From Flavobacterium panacagri (lineage in GTDB: Bacteria; Bacteroidota; Bacteroidia; Flavobacteriales; Flavobacteriaceae): a DNA stretch of 64,000 nt. Position numbers and translations under genes: made by a program. The notes beneath the pieces were generated by a model, which had not been told where the DNA came from, ran no database searches, and worked only from the letters and a program-made list of their open reading frames with translations. Location of the stretch: assembly GCF_030378165.1 (NCBI RefSeq), contig NZ_CP119766.1, positions 3,596,001 to 3,660,000 on the forward strand, given 5' to 3'. Shown piece by piece: positions 61,396-64,000 of this stretch. Positions within the stretch are counted from its first letter, which is position 1; each line of letters starts with the position of its first letter.

Positions 61396-61455
61396 GATGG
61401 TTGGATATAGAAATGATAATTTTAATTAGTAATAAACGAAAATGATTAAAGCAAT

Positions 61456-61480
61456 AAAGGCTGTCTTTTGGACAGCCTTT
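61456..61480 (-). terminator. hairpin terminator of the M16 peptidase gene
   Basis: AAAGGCTGTC and GACAGCCTTT form a 10-bp stem with a short TTTTG loop, 83 bp past the stop on the minus strand. Confidence 0.75.
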
Positions 61481-61562
61481 AAAAACTAATTAAAATAAAA
61501 AAAATAAAAAAATCGATAAGAATATTTTAAACCTTGGAACTAATGTGGTCTAAAATTGATTC

Positions 61563-64000
61563 TTATTTTGCTTTCATCAGCACTTGCACACTGTTCGATT
61601 TTTTCAAGGCATTTGTTGTAAATTCCTTTAAATCTTTGGCAGTGATTGTGCTTAATGTATTTTTAAGAAGTTCCATGTCAAAAGGTGTTTCATCGTTTCG
61701 AACATACGATGTCAGTACGCTCAGCCAATAACTGTTCTCTTTGATCTGCTCCTGATAATTTTTGATTATAGATTGTTTAATGTCTTCCAGCATATTCGCG
61801 GGAATGGTTTCTGTCTGTACTCTTGTCAATTCCGCGTGAACAATTTTTACCAAGGCATCGGCTTTGTCCGGATTACAGTCAAAATTGATTTCTAATGAAA
61901 ACAATGGAGAAGGGGACTGCGATAAATCGGTTCCAACTTGTACGCCGTAACTGCCGCCTTCTTCTTCACGAATGGTTTCCAAATAACGTTTAGTCAGCCA
62001 TTCCGAAACCATATAACTTAAGATTTTGTTCTTTTTAGAATAGGTTACGTCTTTGTTTTCCAAATGAAGATAAACGGTTGTTTTTGGTGTATCCATTGTT
62101 CTGAAAATCGTTTTTTCAGTCTTTCCGTCTTTCATGAAAATTTTATGGTCAACGTATTTTTCTGTTTTTGGAGTTGACAGAATATTGCCTAAATAAGTAT
62201 TGATTAAAGCAATATCTTTCTCAGAAATGTTTCCAACGAATAAGAAGGTAAAATCTCCTGCATTAGAAAAACGCTCGGTGTAGAATTTCTTCGCTTTATT
62301 CAAATCAAAAGCATTGATGAAATCCTGATTCAATAACCAATTGCGTTTGCTGTAATTCGTGTTTAAAACTGAAATCGTATCACTTAACGCTTTTTCGTTG
62401 CTGTTGTGAGCATTATTCAGTTTGTTTTGGTACTGTTCTTTGATTTTATCAAAAGTGGTCGTATCAAATCTTGGATGCTGGAAATAAAGGTATGTCAACT
62501 GCAATAAAGTCGTTAATGATTCTTTGTTGCTGCTTCCATTAAAACCTTCGTATAAACCTCCAATATACGGACTAACACTAGCCGTTTGACCTGCCAGTTT
62601 CTTTTTTAAATCGGTAAACTTATAATCGCCCAATCCTGAATAAGCCGCTACTGCCGTTGCAATTTGTGTTGATGGAAGATCCTGCCAGTCTGCTAAGGAA
62701 TTTCCTCCTGCGCTGTAAGCAGAAAACAAAATTTGGTCTTTGCTTAAGGTTGTTGGATAAATAATCACTTTTGCGCCGTTTGCTAAAGTGTATTGTTTTG
62801 CATTTGCGAAAGCTTTAATGTCGCTGGTTTTTGCAATCGCTTTTTCTGTCAATTGCTCTTTAACTAAAGAAGCCGTTAATTCTTCTTCCTTGTACGCTTC
62901 CAATTTGCTGTTTGAAATGGTTTTCATTGCATTCCAATAGTCGTTTGCTTCCGGAAATTTAGTCGCAGCATCTTCTGGAGCAGAAACCGATATGATTAGA
63001 TTTTGTTTTGGTTCTAAAGCTCTGAAAGCACTATTAACCTGTTCCAAAGTCACTTTATTTAGAAACTCGTTCATCCATTTGTATTCCTGGTCTAAAGTCA
63101 TAACCGGATTGGCTTCTAAGAAATACATCTGTAATTGTTCTGCCCAATATCCGTTGCTGATTTTGTCTTTGTTTGCCAGACGATTATCATAATTGCTTCG
63201 CATTTTGGTTTTTAAACGGTCTAATTCCTGCTGTGTAAATCCGTTTTGGATAGCTCTTTCATATTCTTTGTAAGCTTCACTAAATGCTTCTAAGAATTTA
63301 CCTTTTTTAGGTGCGATGTTCAATGAAAATTTACTGTCTAATCTCGAAAGATTATCATTTCTTACACCAAAAGATAAACCTGCCGTTTCATTGTTAATGA
63401 TGTATTCTCCAAAACGAGTATTCATTAACTGCATCGCAAGACTTTCCTGCATGCTTTTGGTCATTTCGGCTTCATCTTGTACTATTGGTTTTGGCATGGT
63501 GTACGAAAGCGAAATCCCAGAACGCTGTAATTCTTTGTCGGTTGCCAGTACATAACGGTTTTCTTTTTGTACCGGAATTTTTTCGTATTCTCTTTTGTTG
63601 ATTTTCTTTGGAGTCGGTATCGAACCGAAAATCTCTTTAACCCTTTTTTCGATTAATGCCACGTCAATGTCCCCTACGATGACGACAGCCTGATTTTGCG
63701 GTTGATACCACTTTTTATAATAATCTCTTAAAACCTGATATTTGAAGTTGTTGATGACGTTCAAATCGCCGATTACATTTCGTTTGGCATATTTAGAACC
63801 TTGAAAAACTACTTTGTCGATTTTTTCTCCAGCTCTGTAATCGGCATTTCTTCTGGTGCGCCATTCTTCACGAATCACACCTCTTTCTGCGTCGATTTCA
63901 TTATTAGCCAAAAGCAAAGAACCTGACCAGTCGTGCAGTACGTACATGCAAGAATCCAATAAAGTTTTATTGTCTGCAGGAACGTTGCTGATATTGTAAA
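61563..64000 (-). CDS. M16-family zinc metallopeptidase, N-terminus cut by window edge
   Basis: Open without a stop from 64000 down to 61563, about 812 residues; the true start and the first-domain HxxEH zinc motif lie beyond the right edge. Text just inside the edge (YNISNVPADNKTLLDS) is still coding, so the ATG at 63959 is not the start. Visible parts: VIREEWRTRRNADYRAGEKI, then WYQPQNQAVVIVGDIDVALI (middle domain), a second half beginning KQYTLANGAKVIIYPTTLSK with the inactive-domain pattern, and EEGGSYGVQVGTDLSQSPSP near the C-terminus. This is the two-half pitrilysin-like plan. A periplasmic role is likely from family habit. Confidence 0.93.
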   Translation of the reverse strand, partial: YNISNVPADNKTLLDSCMYVLHDWSGSLLLANNEIDAERGVIREEWRTRRNADYRAGEKIDKVVFQGSKYAKRNVIGDLNVINNFKYQVLRDYYKKWYQPQNQAVVIVGDIDVALIEKRVKEIFGSIPTPKKINKREYEKIPVQKENRYVLATDKELQRSGISLSYTMPKPIVQDEAEMTKSMQESLAMQLMNTRFGEYIINNETAGLSFGVRNDNLSRLDSKFSLNIAPKKGKFLEAFSEAYKEYERAIQNGFTQQELDRLKTKMRSNYDNRLANKDKISNGYWAEQLQMYFLEANPVMTLDQEYKWMNEFLNKVTLEQVNSAFRALEPKQNLIISVSAPEDAATKFPEANDYWNAMKTISNSKLEAYKEEELTASLVKEQLTEKAIAKTSDIKAFANAKQYTLANGAKVIIYPTTLSKDQILFSAYSAGGNSLADWQDLPSTQIATAVAAYSGLGDYKFTDLKKKLAGQTASVSPYIGGLYEGFNGSSNKESLTTLLQLTYLYFQHPRFDTTTFDKIKEQYQNKLNNAHNSNEKALSDTISVLNTNYSKRNWLLNQDFINAFDLNKAKKFYTERFSNAGDFTFLFVGNISEKDIALINTYLGNILSTPKTEKYVDHKIFMKDGKTEKTIFRTMDTPKTTVYLHLENKDVTYSKKNKILSYMVSEWLTKRYLETIREEEGGSYGVQVGTDLSQSPSPLFSLEINFDCNPDKADALVKIVHAELTRVQTETIPANMLEDIKQSIIKNYQEQIKENSYWLSVLTSYVRNDETPFDMELLKNTLSTITAKDLKEFTTNALKKSNSVQVLMKAK

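Overview
The window looks like chromosomal DNA of a Flavobacterium or close relative (Bacteroidota, Flavobacteriia). The evidence is the low GC content, promoters of the TAnnTTTG (-7) type, little Shine-Dalgarno sequence, a type IX secretion C-terminal sorting domain, Bacteroidota-style RHS proteins, LytS/LytTR two-component pairs and gene families typical of this group. No rRNA, tRNA, CRISPR array, prophage or intact insertion sequence was seen.

Layout: 1-5.1 kb, an RND efflux permease (cut by the left edge) and its adaptor, a small secreted protein and an XRE regulator, all on the minus strand. 5.2-17.1 kb, a plus-strand polymorphic-toxin (RHS) locus: a T9SS cargo protein, two large RHS/YD proteins, two paralogous exported candidate immunity proteins, then a scrambled tail holding a headless toxin tip, candidate immunity genes, a 45-bp relic of an RHS gene and two REP-like hairpin doublets. 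17.2-20.5 kb, an NTF2-like protein, an aspartoacylase-like zinc enzyme and a TPR lipoprotein. 20.8-24.5 kb, the oxidative pentose phosphate operon gnd-zwf-pgl. 25.4-27.2 kb, a cation/proton antiporter and an HxlR regulator. 27.3-31.2 kb, a tight five-gene operon kaiC-kaiB-kaiB-histidine kinase-response regulator. 31.5-35.1 kb, an SDR, OxyR, an alpha/beta hydrolase and an OsmC protein. 35.4-39.4 kb, an AT-rich accessory island with an acetyltransferase and a three-gene operon of the ABC three-component defence type (PD-(D/E)XK nuclease, middle component, zinc-hook ABC ATPase); the ATPase gene has one frameshift. 39.6-43.5 kb, a small unknown gene, cupin, epoxide-hydrolase-like enzyme, Ohr and a DUF1223 protein. 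44-48.3 kb, LytS/LytTR pair 1, DoxX, a nitronate monooxygenase-like enzyme and an NTF2-like protein. 48.6-52.4 kb, a universal stress protein, a FabH-type synthase and LytS/LytTR pair 2. 53-58.7 kb, a complete tripartite RND pump. 58.8-61.1 kb, a conserved unknown protein, a possible acetyltransferase and an AraC regulator. 61.6-64 kb, an M16 peptidase cut by the right edge.

Themes: redox and xenobiotic defence recurs (OxyR, OsmC, Ohr, NADPH-producing pentose phosphate enzymes, DoxX, two RND pumps). Conflict systems form two blocks (the RHS locus and the ABC three-component island). The Kai operon is the most striking regulatory module: one KaiB is nearly canonical, the other divergent, and KaiC has a Ser-Ser pair at the usual phosphosite plus a coiled-coil tail.

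The longer intergenic regions are unusually full of palindromic repeats of several families (CAGATTTAGCAGAT type, CGCAAAG/CTTTGCG type, GTCATTTCGAC...GAAATGAC type, GTTCCGTAGGAAC, CCCGATAGCTATCGGG, perfect 28-31 bp inverted repeats). Some are nested inside one another. They probably act as bidirectional terminators and may be mobile non-coding elements.
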